Positions 12,072 through 22,984 of a stretch of 64,000 nt of DNA are shown one piece after another (position 1 is the first letter of the stretch; each line of letters opens with the position of its first letter). The notes under the pieces were generated by a model that had not been told where the DNA came from, did not search any database, and saw nothing but the letters and a program-made list of their open reading frames with translations. Source of the DNA: Plasmodiophora brassicae (lineage: Eukaryota; Endomyxa: Phytomyxea; Phytomyxea; Plasmodiophorida); the NCBI GenBank assembly GCA_036867785.1, contig CP145420.1:992001-1056000 (forward strand), read 5' to 3'. Both the position numbers and the translations under genes were made by a program.

Positions 12072-12688
12072 CTACGGTTTGCTGGGTATGTGGCTGGTCA
12101 GCATGGACTTCAGCAGGCGCTTCACCTGCCGTTTGCGCTCGTTCGGCGTCATGCGCTTATGTTTGCCCGTCCGTTTCTTCTTGGCGAGCACGGGGCACGT
12201 GACGGTGGCCGGCAGGCGGACGACGCCAACGGCGGGATCGGGCAGCGCTCTCCGTAACAGACCATCGATGGTCGATGAAGACTCGTGACGCAACGCAGCC
12301 TCGATACCTGTCGGTGCGGTCAGATACAGTATACTGCCAGACGGCGCGCTGGACGACGACGAGTACATTGACGAGAGAAGAAGCAAGGTCTGTCGGGAAG
12401 GGGTTCTCTAGTTTGCACGAGCGCGTCCGCCATGCCTGTCTGAAGAGCAGCAGCAGCAGCAGCAGCAGCCGGCCGATCTTGCTGGTATGGAACCAGGCGA
12501 GGCCCGATGGCCATTTCGGGGATGACGCCGTTCGGAAACAGGTCGACCGCGTTCCGAGCGGCCAAACGCAGATGAACGGAGCTGCTTGTATTTCGTTTCG
12601 CGACCCTCTATGCACGCCCATAAGCACATCGCAGCATACCCAAGAGACGGCGAAATCTGACCAGCAGTCCCAGCCACCGATTGCACAT
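12072..12688 (-). CDS. Unidentified small basic protein, spliced
   Basis: A likely three-exon gene of about 145-150 residues. A short first exon (MCNRWLGLL) is followed by an exon reading RNAVDLFPNGVIPEMAIGPR, an alanine run encoded by a GCT repeat, and MADALVQTREPLPDRP. A roughly 59-nt GTACTC...CTGACCGCACCGACAG intron leads to a last exon ending in a strongly basic helix (KKKRTGKHKRMTPNERKRQ). The middle junction keeps frame and has the CTGAC tract seen in other introns of the window, which supports it. The first junction is less sure. No family is recognised; a mitochondrial-ribosome or nucleolar role would fit the charge but is only a guess. Confidence 0.4.
12446..12469. repeat. (AGC)8 trinucleotide microsatellite
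   Basis: Eight perfect AGC units. On the minus strand it would encode the alanine run of the gene at 12072-12688. Confidence 0.9.
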
Positions 12689-13444
12689 CGTCGCACCGGC
12701 ACAGGCTGTGCTCATACCCGATACCCCGAAATCGAACCGCGCGAAGCCGCCACCCCCGACGCAGCTGACGTCGTGTGTACCGCCAGTGCGCCACCGAACG
12801 CCCGTAGCCAAAGTCCGCACGCGACGCAGCCCACCCCCCACGGCTGCAGCTGCAGGCGCGCGAGGCCTACACACCTTCGATCCCTGCCACAGATCAGAGG
12901 AAAAATAGCAGTACTGAAGAACACGTCAGCGTGAGCGCCACTGTCGTCCTGAATTACCTAGTGGTCGCCAAAGCCAGGGCGTGTCACCGTCCTAGGTACG
13001 TAGTTCGAGCGGGACCGTCGTTGATCCTGTCAGGCGCCGCGTACGCGCTCAGCAGTACGTACGTACCGTTGGCCCCGGTGGTCCTTGACGACCATGATGG
13101 CGATGCAGTGCGCATACCAGGGAAGGCGGACCGGTGTGGGTAGTGCAGGGCACCCACCAGCCACGTTGACATCGATCACCGAGGCAGCCTGCGGCCCGCC
13201 ACATTCCCCTGACCCCGTGCTCTCGGGACACGTGTGAACGTATGCTACCCAGTTGTTGCACGCACCTCACTATTGCACACGCAGCGGGTTGTTCTGCGTT
13301 GCCTACCGTATTCACGTCGTCGTGCCGTCAGGAAGCTTCTGTGCATTCCTTTCGGGCGCCAAATGCCGACCCGTGCCGACCGAATTTTGCCCGCCGTTCA
13401 TTTGTGTCCAGTTGGTCGATACTAACCCTCTACTCGTGAAGCGG
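12689..13444. other. Spacer, no gene supported
   Basis: Both strands have only short frames without recognisable motifs or consistent splice junctions. An imperfect repeat of ACGTAC/GTACGT occurs near 12990-13070. The 3' part must hold the NDUFS4 promoter. Confidence 0.4.
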
Positions 13445-14083
13445 ATGCTGCGTCAACTGGTTCGAGGACGATGGTGCAGGCGCGTGCAGGCGCGCTGCTT
13501 GCTGACAGAGAGCAAAGCGCCGGCGGATCGCCCCGTCCTGTTCGTCGGTGAGGACATGCCTGGCCCGACGGTCGTATACGAGGACAACCTGCTGCATGAG
13601 CAGAATACGGCGGTGATGAAGCGAGGCGAGTTCATGGCCGCTATCGGTGGGTTCCGCAACATGGGGCCGGAAGACTTCCTGGACGATTACCGGGCGATCA
13701 TATCGAAGCCTGCCCCGCCCGTCGGACAACAAGGCGACCATCACCCGATAGGCCTCGAATGGAGAATGACGTTCGAACCGCACCGGAAGTGGGCCAGTAA
13801 CGTTATGGGATGGACCGCATCGAAAGACGTGTACGCCGGCCATCGACTATGGTTCGACAGCGCCAAGAGCGCGATACGGTTCGCCGAGTCGATGGGCATC
13901 AAATACCACGTGCAGAAGCCGCACGAGAAGACCGCCCGCCCTCAGCCATACGCGGCCAACTTCCGCTGGAAGGGTGCTCCGGCCAAGGACGTATCCGACC
14001 AGGCCATTGGGCTGGGTGAGGGCGCCCAAGCTGACAAAGGACCTCAGATCAAACCGCGCCAGGCTGAAGCGACGGGTCTCTAG
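13445..14083 (+). CDS. NDUFS4: NADH dehydrogenase Fe-S protein 4 (complex I 18 kDa subunit)
   Basis: About 212 residues. I use the ATG at 13445 (MLRQLVRGRWCRRVQARCLL), which gives an Arg-rich amphipathic mitochondrial presequence; the frame is open further upstream but without a better start. The ETC complex I conserved domain is clear: LEWRMTFEPHRKWASNVMGW, then SAKSAIRFAESMGIKYHV and PQPYAANFRWKG. NDUFS4 is an accessory subunit at the N-module/Q-module junction on the matrix arm. The C-terminal 40 residues (KDVSDQAIGLGEG onwards) extend beyond the usual end. No intron. Confidence 0.9.
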   Translation: MLRQLVRGRWCRRVQARCLLTESKAPADRPVLFVGEDMPGPTVVYEDNLLHEQNTAVMKRGEFMAAIGGFRNMGPEDFLDDYRAIISKPAPPVGQQGDHHPIGLEWRMTFEPHRKWASNVMGWTASKDVYAGHRLWFDSAKSAIRFAESMGIKYHVQKPHEKTARPQPYAANFRWKGAPAKDVSDQAIGLGEGAQADKGPQIKPRQAEATGL

Positions 14084-14118
14084 ACGATATACTCTTCAAC
14101 GCAATACCTAACCCAGCG

Positions 14119-14739
14119 TCATTTAGAACCAGTAGATTGACGATCAGTTCCTGGAGTGGTCGAGTCTGCTGCCATTCCCGAATCGAATTCGTTGCGAACT
14201 CGCGCGGTCTCGCCCCAGATCTCATCGCTAAACACGTCGTGCGGGTTGGCGAGGGACTTCAATGCCGCGACGTGGCGTTCGTCCGCGTCGATCATCCGCT
14301 CGAACATAGCGCCAACATACCGATCTCCTGCATCATGGGCCTTGATCGACAAATGAGTCAGCCGTTCCTGTGACGAGCTACAGAACGTGCAGGGTGATAC
14401 CTGGGACGAGAACGTCGGCAGCGTCTCCTCCGTATCGTGTAACTCGGATATCAGGGACGCATGCAGATGTTTCTTCGTATCGCCGATCGGTTCCGACGTC
14501 GTTGGGTCAACACCCGTCAGCATCTCCAGAGCCGTGAACGCGGCATGCGACATCTCCCATTCGCTGTCGGCCAGCGACCGGAACAGCTGCGCCGCCCGCA
14601 GCCTGCCCTCGTGGTCCGCTCGCTGCGCGAACCACCGATACCGGACAGCATTCGTCGCCTTCTGGTAGACCTGCTGCCGGATCGCTTCGTGCAGCGCACT
14701 GGGCAGTGCAGCCGCGGCGCGGCCTGCTGCTGCAGCCAT
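14119..14739 (-). CDS. Rubrerythrin-like ferritin-fold protein
   Basis: ATG at 14739 (MAAAAGRAAAALPSALHEAI). Helix 1 carries NAVRYRWFAQRADHEGRLR and helix 2 AQLFRSLADSEWEMSHAAF, matching rubrerythrin EARA..R..FA and the ExxH iron-ligand pair. A 60-nt intron (14341-14400, GTATCA...ATCAAG) interrupts the third helix. It contains no stop and is a multiple of three, so it reads through silently. Removing it gives TFSSQAHDAGDRYVGAMFER and ADERH, close to the second rubrerythrin half. Ligands are not all standard: helix 1 has Asn near the usual Glu, and the second ExxH reads DERH. The rubredoxin domain is absent, so this is an erythrin-type protein, possibly acting on peroxide. It is divergent from kynureninase with about 200 bp between starts. 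Confidence 0.72.
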   Translation of the reverse strand: MAAAAGRAAAALPSALHEAIRQQVYQKATNAVRYRWFAQRADHEGRLRAAQLFRSLADSEWEMSHAAFTALEMLTGVDPTTSEPIGDTKKHLHASLISELHDTEETLPTFSSQVSPCTFCSSSQERLTHLSIKAHDAGDRYVGAMFERMIDADERHVAALKSLANPHDVFSDEIWGETARVRNEFDSGMAADSTTPGTDRQSTGSK

Positions 14740-14945
14740 AATGACGCGGGAGCCTCCTGTCTTCAAAGGCGCCACCCGCTGTGCACTGCGGGTACTGCAG
14801 TCGGCACTGACGAATGCCCGTTTTTGCACGTCGTGCGCCAAAAAAATCGAAAACGCGCCGTCGCGAGAAAATCATCGCCACCTGCTGTCGCTGTTGTCCG
14901 TTACCACTTACAACGCCGACGGCGACGCCGACCTTGACGTAAGCC

Positions 14946-16747
14946 ATGTCGATCGAGCAGGCAATGGTGACGCGCGGCCTTGCCGGTGAATCGCGAGCGT
15001 TCGCACTGGCAATGGACGAGGAGGATGCACTGGCCCGGTACAGGGACGAGTTCGCGTTCCCGGCTGGGCCGGATGGGCGCCGAGGGATATACCTATGCGG
15101 TACGGCGGCTGTGTGAAGTGGGGCGCGTTTATAATGAGTTGGTGGTGGCAGGGAACTCGCTTGGGCTTATGTCGTTTAGATCGAGACGGTATATCAATGA
15201 GGAGCTCGATAAATGGTGGATGAGGCTACTCAGGCGGCATGGAGGCTTGCTGACGATCGTCGTAGGGCATCTGTGGGCGTCGAAGGACACTTCGCCGACA
15301 AACGGCCCTGGGCCCGAATTGACGAATGCGTTACCGGGTATATGGCTGAAATTGTTGGTGCACGATCCGTCGACGAGGTTGCTGTTATGAATTCGTTGTC
15401 CGTCAACCTGCACCTGCTGCTGATGGCATTCTTTCGCCCCACTTCCACTCGGTAGGAGTGCGTCAACCAGGCGTGGTCGTTGGAAAGGGACATGAACCAT
15501 GCTGTCAGTGTAGATACAAGATTCTAGTGGAAGATGGCCTCTTCTGTTCGGATTCGCATATCGTCATGTCGCAGTTGCGGTACCATGGTCTGGACCCATC
15601 ATCTGCTCTTGTCAAACTGCGGCCCCTGCCAGGCCAGACATGTCTTAGGACAGACGACATTGTTAAATGCATTCACGAACTCGGCGACAGCCTTGCCTTG
15701 GTCATGTTCCCAGGCGTGCAATATTATACGGGCCAGGTAATCTACACGTCCGTCCAATGCCATAATGATTCGCCTGACGCGTCTGTACAGCTGTTCGATA
15801 TTGGGGTGATTTCTGCCGCTGCTCACGCCGTTGGTGCGTACGTTGGCTGGGACCTTGCTCATGCTGTCGGAAACGCTGTACGTGGCACGATTCAGGAAGG
15901 GCCATGCTGTCAAGTAACTGCCCAGGAGCAGGTGCTACACTTGCATGACCACAACGCAGACTTTGCTGTATGGTGCAGCTACAAATACCTGAACAGTGGA
16001 CCCGGAGGAATAGCAGGGGCCTTCCTTCATGAACGGCACCACGGAAACGAGGCGCTTCTGGAGAAGCGGCTTGAAGGCTGGTGGGGGCAGCGTCTTGCCG
16101 ACCGATTCGCAATGAAAGCAGTCCACAATCCAGTTCCGGGAGCCCAGTCGTTTCAGATGTCGTATGTATCTAACGAGCCTGATCCGGTTGAATGGATTCT
16201 GATGGTTCATGGCAGAAACCCTTGCGTGCTGGCTATCGTGAGCCTTCTCGGGTCGCTCGAGGTTTGGAATGAGAACACGACGGCCTGGGTGTTGTTAACG
16301 ACTCTGGTTCAGATATTTCACGAAGCGACGATGCAGAATATTGCAGACAAGCAGGTCCTGATCACTGGGTACCTAGAATACTTGATCAAGCAAACATTTA
16401 CGGGCGACGAGGTCGAACAGTTGACCCCTCCGGAACCGAAGAATAGGGGGTCGCAAATCTCCCTCCGTTTTCGAGGCGTTCCTGTATGGAAATGACCATC
16501 AGTGACGTGTGTGACTCTGTCGTCACCAACCTTACTAGTGCAGGTTCGGCAAGTGCACGCCCGGCTGACAGCTATGGGCGTTATCAGCGACGTGCGTGAC
16601 CCAGATTCGATCCGAGTCTGTCCGGCACCGCTCTACAATTCGTTCATCGACGTTCTCAACTTTTCCTCAATTCTGCGAAAAGCTTTTGACGAAACTCGCT
16701 CCCTGTCTCAAACGTCGGCGTTGCTAGATGCCAACTCGCATATTTAG
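14946..16747 (+). CDS. KYNU: Kynureninase, eight exons
   Basis: A PLP enzyme that cleaves kynurenine or 3-hydroxykynurenine to anthranilate or 3-hydroxyanthranilate in tryptophan breakdown. It starts MSIEQAMVTRGLAG at 14946. Splicing by eye gives IYLCG|NSLGLMS, ELDKW|ASVGVEGHF, MNSLSVNLHLLLMAFF, YYTGQ|LFDIGVIS, the PLP-binding DLAHAVGN and CSYKYLNSGPGGIAGAF (with the Schiff-base lysine), GAQSFQMS|NPCVLAI, LE|IFHEATM and GYLEYLIKQ. The terminal exon is VRQVHARLTAMGV and DSIRVCPAPLYNSF. Seven introns of about 50-70 nt are needed; at least two (in YYTGQ|LFD and LE|IFH) are multiples of three without a stop. Every conserved block of the family is present, so the gene looks intact. Confidence 0.92.
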
Positions 16748-17140
16748 CATGCAAAGGGTCCAGGTGCTCCTGAGCGTTCGTGGTGACGTTTCACCTCAGC
16801 CTGCCTGCCTACCGAGTCGTGGAAATACAAACAATAATTGGTTTGTCGCTGCATCGTACAACAATGATGTTAGCCAACAGAACAGGTCTTCATCGCGATT
16901 GGCGCCAACTTCTTCAGGACGTTGAATGAGTGTTCTTCTGGGAGCAACGATGCCACCCGCCGTCGAGATTGGTCGTCGGGCGTCTATCTGGTCCGCGTCG
17001 TCCCGAATCCACGTTCTGGTGAGAGAGGGTACGGTAGCAGACGGAGCAGTGCAGAGTGGCACCAATGGACAACAGGGGGGAGGCAAGCGAGGTAACGTCA
17101 TTTTTGGGTTTTGCGACGTGCATGACACGGAACGGACAAC
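16748..17140. other. Spacer between KYNU and PPIP5K
   Basis: No reading frame with recognisable content. It should hold the KYNU 3' end and the PPIP5K promoter. Confidence 0.4.
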
Positions 17141-20100
17141 ATGGCCATGGTGGATGTCGTGGTGGTCGGCGTCTGCGCCATGGCCAAGAAGGTGCAGTCG
17201 CAGCCGATGCGGGAGCTGCTCGACCGGCTGTCGGCGTACGGCGACATGCAGGTCGTCGTGTTCCCGGAATCCATCATCCTGGGCGAGCCGGTCGCCCAGT
17301 GGCCGCGTGTCCACTGTCTGATTGCGTTCTATTCGCACGGGTTCCCGCTGGAGAAGGCGATCGAATACTCAAGGATCGAACCACGCCCGTTCCTGGTCAA
17401 CGACCTTGAAGCGCAGAAGGTGCTGAAAGACAGGCGAAGCGTGTATCGCGTCCTGGAGGAGAACGGCATCCCGGTTCCGTTTCACGTGGTCATGGACCGG
17501 GACCCTGGCGCCATACCCCCAACGCTGGAGGAGTTCGACGACCGGATTATCATCGACGGCCACGTCCTTGAGAAGCCGTTTGTCGAGAAGCCTGTTGAAG
17601 CGGATGATCACAACATCAACGTCTATTACCCAGGTCGGGGTGTTTATCATCGGCCCATGGTGCACTGAATTTGTCGGTAGGTGGGGGTGGCTGCCGGCAT
17701 TTATTCCGAAAAGTCAAGAACCGGTCGGGTGCCTACGTTCAGTCAATGCACAGTCGCTGATGTGGGGTTTCAGATCGTCAGAAGTGCTGCAAGAGAACCG
17801 GGTCAGGCGTGTCGGGTCGTACGTGTATGAGAAGTTCGTTCCCACAGGGCGAGACATTAAAGTCTTTGCTGTCGGGCAGTACGTGATCGCTGAAGAGGGC
17901 GTCGCCGCCCACGCTGTCGCTTAGATGCACCTGTGTAGGGACTATGCATACAGCGAGTCGCGGAAATCGCCCACCGTTGACGGCATCGTCGAAAGGAATC
18001 GATTCGGAAAGGAGCGCCGTCAGACAGAGCGCCTGACGGACAGCGAGTTGGCGATGGCGTCGTGCGTTACGCGGTGCTTCCGGCAGACTGTATGTGGGTT
18101 GGACATTCTCCGGGATGGTTCCAAGTCGTATGTTATAGACGTAAGCGTCCCCGCGCCGGAAACGCGCTCTGGATGTCTGAAGGTGTTCTTCAGGTGAATG
18201 GCTGGTCTTTCGTGAAGGGGTCGTCATTATATTACGATGAATGTTCGCGCATCCTGCGTCAGACGTGCCTTTCGTCCCCACAAGTACTGCAGCTCAACCG
18301 ACCTCGACGCCAGCTGCTTGGGATCGTGGCGGTGTTCAGGCACTCTGATAGGACGCCGAAACAGAAGCTGAAGATTTCGATTACTGACATGGAGGTCATC
18401 CAAATGTTCTTTCCCGATGGCCTCGATCCGGTTCCTCCAGTGGAATTCAAGTTGAAAGTACGCCATCATCACGTCCACCAATTCATGCGGGAATCTCAAT
18501 GATCGCTTAGAGGAGTTCGGAGCTGGAGGCGCTGTCAAACATAATCCGGTCACTTCGCGAAAGGGATCCCAAGTACGACGCACAGTTCAGTGGAATAGCG
18601 ACTGTCCTCGCTGCTAATTTCGTCAGCACGAAAGTACAGATCAAACTTGATGTTCGAGCCGGTATGCTGTGCGGTTCTCATAATGTAAACGTTTTGACAG
18701 GTTCTGAACAGATGAGGAGTTGTTTGCAATGATCATATGCAAATGGGGTGGCGAAATGACTGCCGCCGGCGTTGTTCAGTCGCAATCGCTGGGAAGGCGC
18801 TTGCGACAGGACATACTGGACTGTGGCGCTGACCCGAATGTGATCATTCCAGGCACCCGCGCCTATTCTGGTCTTGAGCACCGGTACGAATCGTTCGTTG
18901 TTTGCTTGGGGGAATCTGACCGAGAGTTGTACTATAGCGTTCGGTGCTCCGCTGAAACATTCCTGAGGACGTTTACAAACGGGCGCGAAAGCGCACTCCA
19001 GATTACGGTCGAAGACGGAGGGGACGTGTCTAGGCTCCTAGATGATACGTCAGCATCCAAGGTACTAATATCCCGTACCATCTTTTCTCCTGTGCTCATG
19101 ACTCTGTTAGAACGCCGTTGAGGCTTCTAAGGTTCGGCTGCTCTCTGTCCTGATGAGCCATGTTCGTGGATGCGTGTTCGACCCCGACCTTCAGGTAGCA
19201 GCGAAGAACGCGTTACGCTCTATCGACAACCCTGTGGAGCGACTGACCAGATTGCTGGCCTCAACGAAGGCATTGATTACGTATCAACTGCCGCTGTCAG
19301 CTCTTGCGACATCTTTTAACCATGTCAAACTGCAGGTACCTCGAATCGCAACTTCCTGGATTAACTGGTAAAAACGGACTTGCGATCTTTCTGGCTCACA
19401 TATCCTAACCGAAACCGTTAACAGGCAGCGCTTACCATGGCGAGTCGTGGCAGCTTCTTCTGATGCGATGGAAACGGATGTACAAATGTCTGTTCGATAG
19501 CAGTACTGGAGTTTGGGATGTCACCAAGGTCCCTGACATTTTCGATTCGGTACACCTGTCTCCGACAGATGCGCATGGCATCGACTACTGACACCTCTTC
19601 TCCAGGCGCTTTACGACATGCTCCATAATGCCGATCGGCTTCCAGAGCTTAAGGAACTTTTGGGACCCGTTCATCATAACGCTCGCATACTGGCGGATTT
19701 CGTTGTCCCTCAAGAGTACGCTTTCGGTCAGTGGTTTCCTGACAAGCAACCATTGACAGCCTGCTCAGATTCGGAATTTCTTTGGACGAAAAGCGCTCTC
19801 TTGCTGCTATGCTTTCGGCACCTCTGAACGCAGCCATTGCATCTCATTGCAAGGAGGTACCATCACTTGTTCTGACGTTGTCCGAAACACGCTGACCGGA
19901 TCGCAGATTAGCAAGGTCGTCCGTGAAAACGACCACCCACGATGTTTCCTGTATTTCACAAACGAATCGCACATGCATGCTTTGAGGAACGCGCTTCTCG
20001 TGTTTGGCATTGCTGCCAACCGAACCGTCGCCACCAACTTGGAGCACATGCAGCTGGGATACTGCTCCCATGCAATCTTCCGGGTGTTCCGACACGGTCG

Positions 20101-20365
20101 TATCTTCGCCCTGTGGAATTCCATGTCGGCCCTACTGACGCTGTTCATAGAGGATGGGTCGTGTTCTGTGTCCACAGAGTTCAGTCCTGGCGCCGTAGAA
20201 CACCCATCACTCGTCACTGAGTCCCATGTCCAGAAGGTTGCCGTCCCGACGCCGCTCGGGTCGATCCCGTTGCAGCAATTCTGCGAAAGCGTTGGCAACA
20301 CGCTTCCGCAGCCGATTTCACGTGTCAGTAGCAGATCGAATACATCCCTGTCCACTACCCGCTAG
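17141..20365 (+). CDS. PPIP5K: Diphosphoinositol-pentakisphosphate kinase (VIP1/PPIP5K)
   Basis: A bifunctional cytosolic enzyme: an N-terminal ATP-grasp kinase makes 1-diphospho-inositol pyrophosphates and a C-terminal histidine-phosphatase domain removes them. The start MAMVDVVVVGVCAMAKKVQS at 17141 matches the VIP1 opening. Kinase landmarks are RPFLVNDLEAQKVLKDRR, FVEKPVEADDHNINVYYP, YVYEKFVPTGRDIKVFAVG and CGLDILRDGSKSYVIDV, then NGWSFVKGSSLYYDEC. The phosphatase motif reads RHSDRTPKQK, where most relatives have RHGDRTPKQK. Later blocks are CKWGGEMTAAG, YHGESWQLLLMRWKRMYK, VPDIFDS, ADFVVPQEY and LYFTNESHMHALR, ending with EFSPGAVEHP. Ten or so introns of about 50-60 nt are required; exact junctions were not all resolved. 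Total span and block order fit a complete gene. Confidence 0.9.
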
Positions 20366-20390
20366 GTAGGTACATGATTGCCGAAATAAT

Positions 20391-21925
20391 TTACTGTAGG
20401 GCCGCTAGCTCAGCCCGTTTCGCTTGAAGCAACGCGACGGCCTCCTCCAAGCTCTTCGTGTACCGCTTCTTCAAGATCTTGTTCGGGGTCTGAGCCTTCG
20501 CGGTTAAGTCTTCGACCTTGGCTTCCAGTTCCCGAATCTCGGCCTCCACCGCTGCACGTTGATCTTGTCGCATCCTGTCTTCAGACACGGCCGCCTCTTC
20601 AGCAGGAACGCCTTCCGGTTGCGATGGTTCCGCTGCAGTGGCAGGGGGCGTAGGCGAGGGCAACGGTGAAGGTTCCGCTGGCGAGGCGACAAGAGTTGGT
20701 GTTGCAGTGGCAGCAGGAGGCGGCGATGGCGCAGGTAACTGAACCGGTGTCGGCAGCAGCGAGGATGACGCTGAACTGGGAGGCAATGACGGAGGAACGA
20801 ATGTCGGTTCCCGTACGGGAGACCTCGCAGGCCGCATGAATGACGGAGCAGACGCGGGAGTAGGCGTCCGCAGAGGCGCTGGTGGCCCGGTGGAAGACGG
20901 CCGCGCTGGCGTCGCTGACAGAACAGGAGGGCCGGTACTCGGGACGGCAAACCGACCAGGTGACATCCCCGTGCTGAGAGGAGTCGCCGACGGCGTGTCG
21001 CGCAGCATCGATCCTGTGGCCCCGGATCGCACCGACGCCGACATCCATTTCTCTTCGTCGTCCGCAATGTCCTCCTCCTCCTCCTCTTCTTCCCATTCGT
21101 CCGCCGACTCGGACCCTTCCTCCTCTTCCTCCTCGACTTCGACTTCTTCCTCGATCAGCTCGTAGTGCACCTGCGGCTGCCCTTGCAGAATGTTCCACAG
21201 ATGGCCTTCCGCGGCCGACACTTCCTCTTTCGAAAACTGGGCAGAAGAACGACGTCACCTCTCAGCTAACAGTACGGGCGTCCGAGTCGCCCCTCACCTG
21301 AGCCTTTCGGAACCGTCGCTCACGAATGTGGGCAGTCGGTGGTGTTAGTCCTGACGGAAACTCCAATGGAGGCTCAGCTTCCTCGTCCTTCTCCCTGACA
21401 ATCAACATCTACCGCGATTCAGCCATTTCGTGCATCGCGACGCGTGCGTCAGCAATACCTGGCAGATGTCGGCGCTCTTGTAATAGGCGGCACCATCCCA
21501 GGTCTTCAATGATTCGATAATGCACGGGAGGTCGACTGTCCAACAGAGCTACAGTTAGGCAATCGGGTCCTGTTGACGATGAAAACAACAAACGAACTTG
21601 TCCTAACCGAGTGTGCCAGGGTATTCGCCCATGCCATCGACACAGAACAGCACTCTGCGTTCATCTATCGAGGAAACGGTAAGCGCTGCGCACGTCGGCA
21701 CCCTCGTTCTTCGCGCGTACCGATCGGATGCACAGCTATCGACGATGTCGTCAGCGTCTGATCCTCCATCCGCTTGCGGATCTCGGCGGCAAGCCGCTCC
21801 GGAAGACGCAGCACGATCTGCTGCTCCAGTTTGGGTTTGCCCTGATCCAACAGCGACGCCGACCGCATGCGATCGGTCACGCTGCCGCCAGTGCTGTCGC
21901 CTATCTTCGTGACAATGTCTTCCAT
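20391..21925 (-). CDS. TAF7: TFIID subunit TAF7 (TAFII55 family)
   Basis: The exon starting at 21925 reads MEDIVTKIGDSTGG and the TAFII55 hallmark LEQQIVLRLPERLAAEIRK. A GTACGC...GATAG intron leads to DERRVLFCVDGMGEYPGTL. The next junction gives VDLPCIIESLKTWDGAAYY and KSADICQ, the signature block. Then come REKDEEAEPPLEFPSG, LTPPTAHIRERRFRKAQ and, after another intron, FSKEEVSAAEGHLWNILQ. The last long exon (20391 to about 21240) is an acidic run (EEEVEVEEEEEEG), a Pro/Ser/Thr-rich linker and a C-terminal coiled coil (TPNKILKKRYTKSLEEAVA), as in other TAF7 proteins. TAF7 binds TAF1 and restrains its acetyltransferase. Four introns; all junctions keep frame. Confidence 0.9.
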
Positions 21926-22103
21926 TGTGCAAATGACAACCGGCGACCGCTGTCACGCACTTTTGTCTGCACGGACGTCATTCCGACCTGTCGCCGGTCT
22001 GCGGTCACTGAACGGCGCGCGCTGCAGCCTGCAGTCCCATGACGTGCGGTTTGCAGCTTGTGTAAGTGGTGTGTGTTTCCTATTCTAAATATAGTATGCT
22101 TAA

Positions 22104-22841
22104 TTACTCGTCGTCCAGCGTAACGGATAGTCGTCGTTGCTGGGCGCTGAATTCGCGTTCGAGGCGGTGCTGGAGGAGCCATTCCCTGGAGTCCGGCTCT
22201 GCCTCACTGGTGCGTCTGGCCATAAGCAGAGACCAGCGCCGGCGACGTTTTCTGTAACAGCGGTATGCGCACAGCGAGGCGGCAATGGCAGTCATGGCAG
22301 CAAGGGCGCTGGCTGCGACGATGATCAACGTTCCGCCGATGGTCGGTCTGCGAATGACGTTGTAGACGAACGCGACACGAACGACCCCAGAAGCTGGTAG
22401 CGCGCCGAAGAACGCGTTCGACGCCGATACGTCGCAGGAAGCCACGATGCGCTCCTCGTCGCTCTGGCAGTGCTCGGTCAAAGCGTTTCCTGGGTATGTT
22501 GTCTCCACGTAAACGACGAACAGGATCTCTTGGTTCGAAGACGTCCCTGACGGGACGACATGACACGGAACCGGATCGGGCACCGCGTTCCTGCACCGTC
22601 TCGATGCGATCGACAACGACTGCAGCCAGATGAAGAACTCGTCCTCATGGACGCCAATGTCCACGACGAATAACCTTTCCTCGAGCGACAGCTCCATAAC
22701 CGGGATCGACGTCACGTTCGCAATCAGCGGCGCGATCTCGAGCTCTGTGCAACATCGCGAATGTTCCCCAGTGGCCGAGTACACAGCAAGCACGACTACG
22801 GTCGAACACCCGACCCAAGGTACCCACCACCGCATCGACAT
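22104..22841 (-). CDS. Type I single-pass membrane protein, unknown
   Basis: 245 residues in one exon, starting MSMRWWVPWVGCSTVVVLAVY, a signal peptide. The ectodomain of about 145 residues has several cysteines (CCTEL, SRRCRNAV, VPCHVV, TEHCQSDEE, ASCDVS) and one NVTS glycosylation site. It is followed by a membrane helix (GGTLIIVAASALAAMTAIAA) and a basic juxtamembrane stop-transfer (RCYRKRRRRW). A 45-residue cytosolic tail follows. Topology suggests a cell-surface or endomembrane receptor-like protein. No family is recognised. Confidence 0.65.
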   Translation of the reverse strand: MSMRWWVPWVGCSTVVVLAVYSATGEHSRCCTELEIAPLIANVTSIPVMELSLEERLFVVDIGVHEDEFFIWLQSLSIASRRCRNAVPDPVPCHVVPSGTSSNQEILFVVYVETTYPGNALTEHCQSDEERIVASCDVSASNAFFGALPASGVVRVAFVYNVIRRPTIGGTLIIVAASALAAMTAIAASLCAYRCYRKRRRRWSLLMARRTSEAEPDSREWLLQHRLEREFSAQQRRLSVTLDDE

Positions 22842-22984
22842 TGCCCGACGAGATCATCCAATGGGCATTACGCGACGAGTACCTGCCAAACGATCCAGAT
22901 ATCACAGCGACAGAACGTGACCTAACCGCTATGCACATTGTCGAACATCGCATGCTGATGCTGACGATTGGATAAAGGTCATCC

